A stretch of DNA of 64,000 nucleotides from Cyclobacteriaceae bacterium YHN15 (GTDB lineage Bacteria; Bacteroidota; Bacteroidia; Cytophagales; Cyclobacteriaceae). Made by a program: the position numbers and the translations under genes. Below, piece by piece: positions 33,764 to 41,942 of the stretch (positions are counted from its first letter, which is position 1; every line of letters starts with the position of its first letter). The stretch spans positions 1 to 64,000 of the forward strand of contig RKQB01000005.1 in assembly GCA_003797895.1 (NCBI GenBank), in the 5' to 3' direction. The notes under the pieces were generated by a model. That model searched no databases. It was not told where the DNA came from and saw nothing but the letters and a program-made list of their open reading frames with translations.

Positions 33764-35131
33764 ATGACCATGAAATTTGATGCAATTGTGATAGGCTCAG
33801 GACAGGCAGGTACGCCATTGGTTTTTAAGCTTGCAAGTGAAGGGATGAAAGTGGCCTTTGTTGAAAAAGAACACCTTGGTGGTACATGCCTGAATGTTGG
33901 TTGTACACCTACCAAAGCTTATGTAGCCAGCGCCAGAAGGATGTATGATGCCCTCAACGGAGAGGCCTTGGGTGTATTCATTCCAAATGGGGCTAAAGTG
34001 GACCTCCTAAAAGTCAAAGAACGAAAAGATAAGCTTATCCAAAAATCAGTTGAGGGCATAGCCAAAGGTATTGAAGGTGAGGAAAACATTTCTTTTTTTA
34101 AAGGTGAGGCCAAGTTTGTAAGTTCAAAAACCATCACTATCAATGGAAGAACTTTGGAGGCAGATAAGATATTCATCAATGTTGGGGCAAGACCTCTTAT
34201 TCCTGAACCTTTCCAAGGGTTGGATTATCTGACCAATCAGAGCATCTTGGAACTGGTTAAAATTCCCGAACATTTGGCTATAATCGGTGGGAGTTATATA
34301 GGGCTGGAATTCGGACAGATGTTCCGGAGATTTGGCAGTCAGGTGACCATTGTGGAAAAGGCTGAAAGGATCATTGCAAGAGAGGATGAAGTTGTCTCGG
34401 CGGAAATCCAAAAAGTAATGGAAAGAGAAGGTGTTGAATTTCGATTAGAAGCCGAATGCATTGGTGCTCAAAAGGATAAAGATGGCTCTTTTAGGGTGAA
34501 GATTGATTGTAATCAAGGCGATCCTGAATTTCATGCAAGCCATTTGCTGCTTGCAGTTGGAAGGATACCAAATACTGATCAATTAAACCTTGAGGCCACC
34601 GGGGTTGAGGTGGATAAAAAAGGATATATTCAAGTCAATGATGAATTGGAAACAAATATTCCAGGAATTTATGCCTTAGGAGACTGCAATGGTAAAGGTG
34701 CATTTACCCATACTGCCTACAATGATTTTGAGATTGTCTCAGCCAACCTATTTGAAAAAGGAAAGAGAAAAGTTTCTGACCGTATCCTAACTTATGGCCT
34801 GTTTGTTGACCCACCTTTGGGAAGGGCTGGTATCAGTCTTCAGGAAGCCAGAGCAAAAGGACTGAATGTCCTGGTCGGTTATAAAAAAATGGAAGAAGTG
34901 TCAAGGGCAAGAGAAAAGGGAGAGACTGACGGCTTTATGAGAGTCATTGTGGATGCGGATTCCAACAAAATCCTTGGTGCGGCTGTTCTAGGTGTGGGCG
35001 GGGATGAAATCATCAGCGGGATCTTGAATGTCATGTATGCTGATGCGCCTTATACGGTCCTTCGGGATTCGGTGCAGGTGCATCCCACTGTTTCAGAATT
35101 GATTCCAACCTTACTGGAGGATTTGGAATAA
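33764..35131 (+). CDS. FAD-dependent pyridine nucleotide-disulfide oxidoreductase
   Basis: A 455-residue enzyme of the lipoamide dehydrogenase/mercuric reductase group. FAD binding motif GSGQAG at about residues 11-16, redox disulfide Cys42/Cys47 in GGTCLNVGCTPTK, NAD(P)H motif IGGSYIGLEFGQMFRR, and the second FAD motif GIYALGDCNG. The dimer-domain end has HPTVSELIP, the His-Glu active-site pair. There is no N-terminal HMA domain and no C-terminal cysteine pair, both normally present in MerA, so a mercury-specific activity is not supported. The preferred substrate could be lipoamide-like or another disulfide. The ATG at 33770 is an alternative start. Confidence 0.92.
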   Translation: MTMKFDAIVIGSGQAGTPLVFKLASEGMKVAFVEKEHLGGTCLNVGCTPTKAYVASARRMYDALNGEALGVFIPNGAKVDLLKVKERKDKLIQKSVEGIAKGIEGEENISFFKGEAKFVSSKTITINGRTLEADKIFINVGARPLIPEPFQGLDYLTNQSILELVKIPEHLAIIGGSYIGLEFGQMFRRFGSQVTIVEKAERIIAREDEVVSAEIQKVMEREGVEFRLEAECIGAQKDKDGSFRVKIDCNQGDPEFHASHLLLAVGRIPNTDQLNLEATGVEVDKKGYIQVNDELETNIPGIYALGDCNGKGAFTHTAYNDFEIVSANLFEKGKRKVSDRILTYGLFVDPPLGRAGISLQEARAKGLNVLVGYKKMEEVSRAREKGETDGFMRVIVDADSNKILGAAVLGVGGDEIISGILNVMYADAPYTVLRDSVQVHPTVSELIPTLLEDLE

Positions 35132-35237
35132 GAATCAAGACTTGAGACACAAGATCCAAGATATTGGACTTGAATAATTTTAAAGCATATTCTTTAGGAT
35201 ATAGGATAAATGACACATTATAAATTAACAAATAAAG

Positions 35238-35519
35238 ATGAAAGCAATCTGGAATAATACCGTCATCGCAGAAAGTGAAAAAACCATTCAGGTAGAAGGA
35301 AATCATTATTTCCCGGCAGATACTATTAAAAGAGAATATTTCAAACCCTCAGATACACATACAACCTGTCCTTGGAAAGGTGTGGCTTCTTATTATACAC
35401 TTGAGGTCAATGGAGAAACCAATAAAGATGCGGCTTGGTATTATCCGGAAGCCAAACCTGCAGCCAGGGAAATCCAAGACCATGTTGCCTTTTGGAAGGG
35501 AGTAAAAGTGGAGCGATAA
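35238..35519 (+). CDS. DUF427-domain protein
   Basis: A 93-residue protein matching the DUF427 core: MKAIWNNTVIAESEKTIQVEGNHYFP, followed by RTYFKPSDTHTTCPWKGVASYYTLEVNG-type sequence and DAAWYYPEAKPAA. The TxCPWKG motif is the family mark. DUF427 proteins are small beta-rich domains of unknown function that are widespread in soil and marine bacteria. It lies about 106 bases after the disulfide reductase gene on the same strand. Confidence 0.9.
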   Translation: MKAIWNNTVIAESEKTIQVEGNHYFPADTIKREYFKPSDTHTTCPWKGVASYYTLEVNGETNKDAAWYYPEAKPAAREIQDHVAFWKGVKVER

Positions 35520-35650
35520 GCTCTTTAAACCCATAATTCTTTTTTAATTAATATGATTCTTTAATATTGTTGTTCATTTATGTACGCAATGATGCATGTA
35601 AAATGGTAAATCAATATAATTCTCGGCAAGGAACTGAAATGTCCCGTACA

Positions 35651-35694
35651 TCCGACGTCGGACTTCGGACTTCCCTGCTTACCGGACAGGCAGG
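35651..35694. repeat. Palindromic short repeat cluster
   Basis: TCCGACGTCGGA (perfect 12-base palindrome, 35651-35662) followed by CTTCGGACTT and CCTGCTTACCGGACAGGCAGG (35674-35694), an imperfect inverted repeat. It lies between the DUF427 gene and the BCCT operon and may be a degenerate relative of the CCGATG-type repeats. Confidence 0.5.
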
Positions 35695-35756
35695 CAACTT
35701 ATTTGTAGCAGAATATTGGGGTACTGGCCAAGAAGCGAATAACCATTTTGTAGGTA

Positions 35757-37280
35757 ATGTTTTTTAATAAGGCAATCGATACACAAAAACTGACCTTTAT
35801 CCTTTCATTGGCTTTTTGCCTTTTGTTTTTGCTCCCGGCTGCCTTTTTTCCTGATGTATTCAAATTGAAACTGGAAGAATGGACAGTTTCCAGCATGGGG
35901 ATTTTTGGAAATTATTATTTATGGTTGGGTTTTTTGGCAGTTGTCCTGCTATTGATTCTGGCCTTTTCAACTACAGGAAACAAAAGATTGGGAAAGGAAA
36001 AGCCCGAATATGGCTGGTTTTCTTGGATAGCCATGTTGTATAGTACCGGAATGGGCGGCGGACTGCTTTTAAGGGCTGTACAGGAACCGGTTTATTATTT
36101 CTCCAATCCGCCCAGAATATCGGTTTTTAGTGATAGCGAGTTTGCGCTTCAATATACCTTTTTTCACTGGGGTTTGACACCTTGGGCCTTTTATGGGCTT
36201 TTTGGCCTGATTATCAGTTATAATCTGTATATCAGAAAAAAAAGTATTCTGGGTTCTGCCTTTTTGGGGAAAAGATTTGAAAGTACGATATGGGTTTCCA
36301 CAGTTGACCTTTTGATCATTATCTGTACACTTTTAGGCGTGGTAGCCGGCGTAGGCCTGGGAAGTAGACAGCTTTTAAGTGCTTTGATTTATTGGACAGA
36401 ATGGAACCAATTGGTTTCAGGAAATGCAATCTTCATTGTGTTGCTGGTATGTTTTCTCGCTACTTTTTCAGCGTTCCTAGGAGTGAATAGAGGGATAAGG
36501 GTTCTTTCGAACCTTAACATTGGAATGGCTTCCATCTTATTGGCGTTTATTTGGCTGGTAGGAAGTGAATGGTCGATTTTGGGTAATCTTTTCAAATCTA
36601 TGGGAGTATACCTTTGGGAATTTGTTCCCATGAGTTTGAATCTAAAAAGCCACCAGGTTTCGAAGGATTTTTTGATAGACTGGACTTATTTCTATTGGGC
36701 ATTTTGGTTGGCATGGGCCCCATTTACCGGGGTATTTATAGCAAGAATTTCACAAGGAAGGACCATCCGCCAATTCATTGTAGGAGTGATTTTAGTTCCT
36801 TCTTTTGGGACATTTTTATGGTTTTCTGTTTTTGGTGGAAATGCATTCTGGCTTCTGGAAACAGGCAGCGTCGTTTTGGAAGATTTTATATCTATTTACA
36901 GTAGTTTGTTCAATTTCCTGGATAATTTTCCTTTGTCCAATTGGAGTAATGCCGTAGCTTCCATTTTGGTGTTTACCTTCCTGATCACCTCCATAGATTC
37001 GGCTATATTTGTGTTGAGTATGTTTTCGGACAAGGGAAAAACAGAACCCAATAAGCGCTTTAGGCTATTTTGGGGAATTACCATAGCCATATTTGCCATG
37101 GCAGTGATATGGATAGGCAAAGAGAGTCTTTTGGAATCGGTCAGTCAGCTGATGATTCTTTTTGCTCTTCCTTTCAGTTTTTTGTTTTCAGGAATGATCC
37201 TTTACTTTATCTACCAATTATGTATTAATAAAAATCATGAACAGAAATCAAAAGCTCACAACACTTTTCCTGAAATGTAG
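35757..37280 (+). CDS. BCCT-family betaine/choline/carnitine-type transporter
   Basis: A 507-residue protein with about twelve helices and the BCCT signatures: MLYSTGMGGGLLLRAVQEPVYYFSNPP, equivalent to the Na+/substrate-binding helix, and WTYFYWAFWLAWAPFTGVFIARISQGRTI, the family signature block. BCCT carriers import quaternary amines such as glycine betaine, choline, carnitine or ectoine by Na+ or H+ coupling or exchange. It overlaps the egtB start by 44 bases, so the three genes form one transcription unit with translational coupling. As EgtD makes hercynine, a histidine betaine, this carrier could transport hercynine, ergothioneine or a precursor; this is inference. Confidence 0.9.
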   Translation: MFFNKAIDTQKLTFILSLAFCLLFLLPAAFFPDVFKLKLEEWTVSSMGIFGNYYLWLGFLAVVLLLILAFSTTGNKRLGKEKPEYGWFSWIAMLYSTGMGGGLLLRAVQEPVYYFSNPPRISVFSDSEFALQYTFFHWGLTPWAFYGLFGLIISYNLYIRKKSILGSAFLGKRFESTIWVSTVDLLIIICTLLGVVAGVGLGSRQLLSALIYWTEWNQLVSGNAIFIVLLVCFLATFSAFLGVNRGIRVLSNLNIGMASILLAFIWLVGSEWSILGNLFKSMGVYLWEFVPMSLNLKSHQVSKDFLIDWTYFYWAFWLAWAPFTGVFIARISQGRTIRQFIVGVILVPSFGTFLWFSVFGGNAFWLLETGSVVLEDFISIYSSLFNFLDNFPLSNWSNAVASILVFTFLITSIDSAIFVLSMFSDKGKTEPNKRFRLFWGITIAIFAMAVIWIGKESLLESVSQLMILFALPFSFLFSGMILYFIYQLCINKNHEQKSKAHNTFPEM

Positions 37281-38394
37281 AAATCATACACAATCTATTT
37301 GTGCGCCATTGGAAGTGGAGGATTATGTGCCCCAACCCATCGTGGATGTTTCTCCCCCCAAATGGCATTTGGGGCATACTACCTGGTTTTTTGAAGCTTT
37401 TGTGTTACAGCAGTATGCTAAAGGGTATAAAATCTTTCATGAGGATTTTGCTTATCTATTTAACAGCTATTACAATAATGCAGGAGAAAGGGTGCTCCGG
37501 CCAAACCGAGGGCTGATGAGCCGCCCACCTGTCCGAGAGGTAATGGATTATAGGAAATATGTGACTGATTCCATGGTGGAATTTTTGTCCTTGAACCAAG
37601 AAGATGAAATATTGGATATCATCGAACTCGGTATCAACCATGAGCAGCAGCACCAGGAATTGTTGGTCTATGATATCAAATACATTTTGGGCAATCAACC
37701 TACTTTTCCGGTGTATGGAGAAGGATTTCAATGTAAAAAAGAGTTTAAAGAAAATGGATTCGTAAAAAGGGCTGAGGGTTTGTACAGCATTGGAGCAGAT
37801 GGAAGTAGTTTTTGTTACGATAATGAACTCGCGCAACATCAGGTCCATTTTAGAGATTATGAGATTTCGAAATCACTGGTTACCAATGGGGAATACCTGG
37901 AATTTATTCAGGCGGGGGGCTACAGTGATTTTAATTTATGGCTTGCCGAAGGTTGGGATTTCATCAATAGGGAAGGAATTCAGGCGCCACTTTATTGGCA
38001 TAAAATCAATGGAGAATGGTGGAATTATACCTTCAAAGGGCTTCAAAAAGTGGATGTGGGAGCTCCGGTTCAGCATGTGAGTTTTTATGAGGCCTTGGCA
38101 TTTGCAGAATGGAAGGGTATGCGACTGCCGACTGAGTTTGAATGGGAGGCAGCGGCGGTGGATTTTGAATGGGGGCAATTATGGGAGTGGACCTACAGTG
38201 CCTATCAACCGTATCCGGGATTTGCAAAAGCACCCGGGGCATTGGGTGAATACAACGGGAAATTTATGATCAATCAAAATGTCCTTCGCGGCGCCTCTGT
38301 GGCTACCCCTCATGACCACAGTAGAATAACTTACAGGAATTTCTTCCACGCCGCCTCCAGATGGCTTTTTTCAGGAATCAGATTAGCAAAATAA
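37237..38394 (+). CDS. egtB: Ergothioneine biosynthesis protein EgtB (iron-dependent sulfoxide synthase)
   Basis: A 385-residue EgtB with an N-terminal DinB-like part and a C-terminal formylglycine-generating-enzyme (FGE) fold. The iron ligands fit HLGHTTWFFE (His44/His47 region) and the HEQQHQE motif (His135, His139, Glu141). The FGE part shows SKSLVTNGEYLEFI, PVQHVSFYEALAFAEWKGMRLPTEFEWEAAA and WLFSGIRLAK. EgtB couples hercynine to cysteine or gamma-glutamylcysteine; the donor cannot be told from the sequence. No EgtA, EgtC or EgtE gene is adjacent, so the pathway needs genes elsewhere. The start overlaps the BCCT gene and the end overlaps egtD by 34 bases. Confidence 0.95.
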   Translation: MNRNQKLTTLFLKCRNHTQSICAPLEVEDYVPQPIVDVSPPKWHLGHTTWFFEAFVLQQYAKGYKIFHEDFAYLFNSYYNNAGERVLRPNRGLMSRPPVREVMDYRKYVTDSMVEFLSLNQEDEILDIIELGINHEQQHQELLVYDIKYILGNQPTFPVYGEGFQCKKEFKENGFVKRAEGLYSIGADGSSFCYDNELAQHQVHFRDYEISKSLVTNGEYLEFIQAGGYSDFNLWLAEGWDFINREGIQAPLYWHKINGEWWNYTFKGLQKVDVGAPVQHVSFYEALAFAEWKGMRLPTEFEWEAAAVDFEWGQLWEWTYSAYQPYPGFAKAPGALGEYNGKFMINQNVLRGASVATPHDHSRITYRNFFHAASRWLFSGIRLAK

Positions 38395-39332
38395 GAAAAA
38401 TGGGAAGTGACAGCTTTATCAATGACGTAATTTGGGGATTGAGTGATCCACAGAAACATTTACCGTCCAAATATTTCTATGACGAAAAAGGATCAAGGAT
38501 TTTCCAGGAAATCATGCAGATGGATGAATATTATCTTCCTGCCTGTGAAAGGGAAATCCTTTACAAGCAATCCCAACAGATCGCAAATGAAATCAACCAT
38601 GAGGAATTTGATATTATTGAATTGGGGGCAGGAGATGGCAGTAAGACCATGGTCTTTTTGGAGGAAGTCATCAAAACCGGTAAAAAAACCACCTATGTCC
38701 CAATGGATATTTCATCAGATATTTTGGAAGTTAACAAGCGTCAAATCAAGCAAAAACTACCTGATTTGACAGTGGAAACCCTTCCTGGAGATTATTTCTA
38801 TACTATCAAAACCATCAATTCTTATTCCAGGCCAAGATTGGTGATGTTTATGGGCAGTAATATTGGTAATTTTCCGGGTGAAAAAGCAATTGAATTTATC
38901 CGTTTTGTCAATGACCATTTGAATCCTGGAGATTATTTTCTGATGGGCGTGGACTTGAAGAAAAATCCGCATGTGATCAGGGCTGCTTACAATGACAAAA
39001 AAGGAATTACAAAGCGCTTCAATCTCAACTTATTGGAAAGGATCAACCGTGAATTGAAAGGTGATTTTAATCTTAAGGCATTTGAGCATTATGGGGTGTA
39101 CAATCCTTTGGAAGGAGCTGCCCTGAGTTTTTTGGTCAGTATGCAAGAGCAGGATGTTCATATTGCAAACCATACTTTTCACTTCGACAAATATGAAACC
39201 ATCCATACTGAAGTTTCCCAGAAGTATAGCTTAAAGGACTTGGATCAATTGGCAATCAAAACCGGATTTTCCTGGGACAGACATTTTACGGACAGCAGGG
39301 GGTATTATTCCTTGAGTTTATTTCGTAAGTGA
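38361..39332 (+). CDS. egtD: L-histidine N-alpha-methyltransferase EgtD
   Basis: A 323-residue SAM methyltransferase. After SDPQKHLPSKYFYDEKGSRIFQEIMQMDEYYLPACEREIL come the SAM motif IIELGAGDGSKT, VPMDISSDIL and the histidine-site region MFMGSNIGNFPG. EgtD trimethylates the alpha-amino group of histidine to hercynine, the first step of ergothioneine synthesis. The start falls inside the 3' end of egtB (34-base overlap). Operon order is BCCT, egtB, egtD. The length matches the family. Confidence 0.95.
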   Translation: MAFFRNQISKIRKMGSDSFINDVIWGLSDPQKHLPSKYFYDEKGSRIFQEIMQMDEYYLPACEREILYKQSQQIANEINHEEFDIIELGAGDGSKTMVFLEEVIKTGKKTTYVPMDISSDILEVNKRQIKQKLPDLTVETLPGDYFYTIKTINSYSRPRLVMFMGSNIGNFPGEKAIEFIRFVNDHLNPGDYFLMGVDLKKNPHVIRAAYNDKKGITKRFNLNLLERINRELKGDFNLKAFEHYGVYNPLEGAALSFLVSMQEQDVHIANHTFHFDKYETIHTEVSQKYSLKDLDQLAIKTGFSWDRHFTDSRGYYSLSLFRK

Positions 39333-39385
39333 AATGTGAAAAAAGTATTTCTATTTATACCTAAAAGTCACTAAATTACAGTAGT

Positions 39386-39469
39386 ATGAAAACTGCTATG
39401 AAGTTGATAGTTATCTGTTTGATTTGCTTATCTCTCATTGTCGGTTTGGTTTACTTATTCACACCCTAA
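39386..39469 (+). CDS. Very small membrane peptide (27 residues)
   Basis: An ATG at 39386 opens MKTAMKLIVICLICLSLIVG then LVYLFTP and a TAA. It is a single hydrophobic helix with a basic start, lying in the 150-base gap between egtD and the DUF2892 gene on the same strand. Its length is too short for statistical support; the clean topology and placement make it a candidate only. Confidence 0.35.
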   Translation: MKTAMKLIVICLICLSLIVGLVYLFTP

Positions 39470-39481
39470 ACTATCTATTTT

Positions 39482-39691
39482 ATGAAAAAGAACATGGGAA
39501 ATGCGGACAGGATTATCCGGACCCTTATTGCTGTTATTGCCGCTTATTTATATTTTTCCGGAACTATATCTGGGACTGTAGGTATAGTGTTATTGGTTGT
39601 TGCCATTGTTTTTTTACTCACCAGTTTGGTAAGTTTTTGCCCTTTATACACATTGTTTGGAATGAATACCTGCGCAATGAAAAAGGAATAG
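39482..39691 (+). CDS. DUF2892 (YgaP-like) small membrane protein
   Basis: A 69-residue protein starting MKKNMGNADRIIRTLIAVIAA with two membrane helices and the conserved end SFCPLYTLFGMNTCAMKK. This is the DUF2892 pattern: N-terminal NxDRIIR and C-terminal CPLYxLxGxxTC. In other bacteria the domain forms the membrane tail of YgaP rhodanese proteins and also occurs alone. The cysteine pair in CPLY...TC suggests a thiol or sulfur link, which is interesting beside the sulfur-handling egt operon, but this is inference. A terminator follows at 39715-39746. Confidence 0.9.
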   Translation: MKKNMGNADRIIRTLIAVIAAYLYFSGTISGTVGIVLLVVAIVFLLTSLVSFCPLYTLFGMNTCAMKKE

Positions 39692-39714
39692 ACCCATCGT
39701 TAAATTTCTTAAAT

Positions 39715-39746
39715 AAAAGGCAAGCCTACTTCGGTTTGCCTTTTTT
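39715..39746 (+). terminator. Rho-independent terminator
   Basis: AGGCAAGCC pairs with GGTTTGCCT (one G-U pair), loop TACTTC, followed by a run of T. It ends the DUF2892 unit and separates it from the GH109 gene. Confidence 0.75.
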
Positions 39747-39854
39747 ATTATTTTTTGATTGATTTTTATATATGGTGCTTGTGTAAAAAGAATTAATATT
39801 AAATTCAATGGACACAAAATATATAGGACATTAATCATTCAAATCAATTTATTC

Positions 39855-41264
39855 ATGAGCAATAACCGCAGAGATTTCCTTAAACTTGCTGGTTTAGGAT
39901 TGGTAGGTTCGTCCCTTCCAAATTTTTCTCAGGCCGAAAGTCAAGATCAGTTATTTCACCTGAGTCAAAAGTTACATCATCAACAATTTAACATGAGCGG
40001 TTATGCAGCTCCTAAACTGACTACAGTAAGGGTTGGCATAGTTGGACTTGGACAGCGTGGTCCTGGGGCAGTGGATAGATTGAGCAAAATTGAAGGGGTT
40101 GAAATCAAGGCGATTTGTGATCTCATTCCTGAAAGGGTGGATAAAATGAAAGCCAAGCTGGAAAATACCAGACACAAACCGGAAGGATATTCCGGTTCTG
40201 TCTATGCATGGAAAAAGATGGTGGACAGAAACGATTTGGATCTTATTTATATCACCACGCCATGGGATTGGCATACGCCTATGGCAGTTTATGCCATGGA
40301 AGCTGGAAAACATGCCGCCGTGGAAGTTCCAGCCGCAAAAACACTAGAGGAATGTTGGCAATTGGTGGAAACCTCTGAGCGGACCAAGAAGCATTGTATG
40401 ATGCTGGAGAACTGTTGTTATGACTTTTTTGAATTGATGACCTTGAACATGAAAAGGGATGGATTCTTCGGGGAAATTATCCATACGGAAGGAGCCTATA
40501 TACATGATCTTTTATGGTTGAATTTTAAAAAGGATACCGAAGGTGGTTATCAGGATATGTGGAGACTCAAAGAAAACTTCAGAGATGGCAACTTATATGC
40601 CACACATGGATTGGGCCCAATTTGTCAGATTATGGATATCAATAGGGGAGATCAAATGGATTATCTGACCTCACTTTCTTCCAATGATTTTCACATGGCC
40701 AGGACTGCGCGGGAGCTGGCCGAAACTGATAATTTTTTCGGTCCATTTGCTGAGAAAAAATATGGAGGAAATATGAACACAACCATCGTGAAGACCAAAA
40801 ATGGCCGTTCTATCATGATACAACATGATGTTACCTCTCCAAGACCTTATTCAAGACTGCATACAGTTAGCGGAACGGAAGGTTTTGCGCAAAAATATCC
40901 TGATCCAAAAGTATCCAAAGGCCATAGTTGGTTGAAGGAGGAGGAATTAAAGGCTTTGGAAGAGAAATATACTCCTGAAATAGTAAAGAAAGTCGGGGAA
41001 CTGGCCAAACAGATAGGAGGACATGGTGGTATGGATTTCATGATGGACTGGAGGTTGATTGATTGCCTGAGAAATGGTTTGCCTTTGGATCAGGATGTGT
41101 ATGATGCAGCATTGTGGTCAGCCATATCCCCTTTGAGTGAGTGGTCTGTGGCCAACAGATCCAATTCCATAGATGTACCTGATTTTACCGGAGGTTCATG
41201 GAAAACAAACAAACCTGTAGAGATTACCTTGAAAGGTGGGGGGACAACGAAGGTGATAGTGTAA
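39855..41264 (+). CDS. Gfo/Idh/MocA-family GH109-type glycosidase, Tat-exported
   Basis: From the ATG at 39855 (469 residues) the N-terminus reads NNRRDFLKLAGLGLVGSS, a twin-arginine signal. The mature part has a Rossmann NAD site (VRVGIVGLGQRGPGAVDRL) and the GH109 block DWHTPMAVYAMEAGKHAAVEVPAAKTLEECWQL, HCMMLENCCYDFFELMTLNMKRDGFFGEIIHTEGAYIHDL. GH109 enzymes use NAD-dependent oxidation-elimination to cleave alpha-N-acetylgalactosaminides. Tat export fits cofactor loading before export. The substrate is inferred from the family; many GH109-like proteins have other targets. The in-frame ATG at 39759 would add an unlikely leader. Confidence 0.88.
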   Translation: MSNNRRDFLKLAGLGLVGSSLPNFSQAESQDQLFHLSQKLHHQQFNMSGYAAPKLTTVRVGIVGLGQRGPGAVDRLSKIEGVEIKAICDLIPERVDKMKAKLENTRHKPEGYSGSVYAWKKMVDRNDLDLIYITTPWDWHTPMAVYAMEAGKHAAVEVPAAKTLEECWQLVETSERTKKHCMMLENCCYDFFELMTLNMKRDGFFGEIIHTEGAYIHDLLWLNFKKDTEGGYQDMWRLKENFRDGNLYATHGLGPICQIMDINRGDQMDYLTSLSSNDFHMARTARELAETDNFFGPFAEKKYGGNMNTTIVKTKNGRSIMIQHDVTSPRPYSRLHTVSGTEGFAQKYPDPKVSKGHSWLKEEELKALEEKYTPEIVKKVGELAKQIGGHGGMDFMMDWRLIDCLRNGLPLDQDVYDAALWSAISPLSEWSVANRSNSIDVPDFTGGSWKTNKPVEITLKGGGTTKVIV

Positions 41265-41275
41265 AATTGACCGCT

Positions 41276-41482
41276 GAGGTTTTCCAAACCTCGAGGGTTT
41301 TATCTTCCCATTTTCAAATTTAGTAAAGAGATTTTGAAACCTTCGAGGTCAAAAAAAGACCTCAAAGGTTTTGGTGCCTAACCCTTGAGGTTTTCCAAAC
41401 CTCGAGGGTTTTTTAATATAATTTTTAAAATACTTGTAGAAAAATGAAACCTTCGAGGTCAGAAAAAGACATCAAAGGTTTT
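41276..41482. repeat. Two-copy 111-bp tandem repeat with hairpins
   Basis: GAGGTTTTCCAAACCTCGAG starts at 41276 and again at 41387, and GAAACCTTCGAGGTC with GACxTCAAAGGTTTT starts at 41336 and 41446. The period is about 110-111 bases. Each unit carries a hairpin (AACCTTCGAGGTC paired with GACCTCAAAGGTT) and T-rich ends. The array sits between the convergent GH109 and DUF4268 genes and may act as a terminator cluster. It runs to within 2 bases of the DUF4268 stop. Confidence 0.8.
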
Positions 41483-41939
41483 ACAATTCCTCAAACGCAG
41501 GTTTGATATTGCTCCAAAAAGCATCCAATGCAACTATCCGTGGTTTTAGAAATGATATGATTTTTGGCCAATCATCAGGATTCATGATGTTGAGGTTTGA
41601 AATTACTTTTTGTGTTCGGGAAATTACTTTTCCATGTTCATCATACGTATGCATTTCCCATTCCCAGCATTCCTTCAATTCTGTTTCCAGTAATTTTTTA
41701 AATTCCATCAATTGCTCATAATACAACTGTTGCAATTCCGGGTCATTATGGGTGATTTCTATACCAATGGAAGCAAAATCCCGCTCTGCCTTCATTCTAA
41801 AGTATATATTTTTTATGCCCGTCTTGTAATTCTGCCAATGGGTTCTCCTGCCTTCTGCGTTGGGGACAGGTTTCATATATAGGCCAAAAGCAGTCCAGAA
41901 ATCTTTTCGGATTTTTGCTGTTTCTGCTCTACTGTACAT
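41481..41939 (-). CDS. DUF4268-domain protein
   Basis: A 152-residue soluble protein with the DUF4268 pattern: MYSRAETAKIRKDFWTAFGLYM, HWQNYKTGIKNIYFRMKAERDFASIGIEI and WKPRIVALDAFW-type helical end. The domain is often found at the C-terminus of nuclease-like or restriction-related proteins, but here it stands alone. It is the last gene of the WD40-DivIVA-FolB-ChaN-DUF4268 run, 3 bases from the ChaN-like gene. Function unknown. Confidence 0.83.
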   Translation of the reverse strand: MYSRAETAKIRKDFWTAFGLYMKPVPNAEGRRTHWQNYKTGIKNIYFRMKAERDFASIGIEITHNDPELQQLYYEQLMEFKKLLETELKECWEWEMHTYDEHGKVISRTQKVISNLNIMNPDDWPKIISFLKPRIVALDAFWSNIKPAFEEL

Positions 41940-41942
41940 GTT

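Noticed and set aside
33764..35131. Mercury resistance (merA) call
   Set aside because: No HMA domain, no C-terminal cysteine pair and no merR/merT neighbours.
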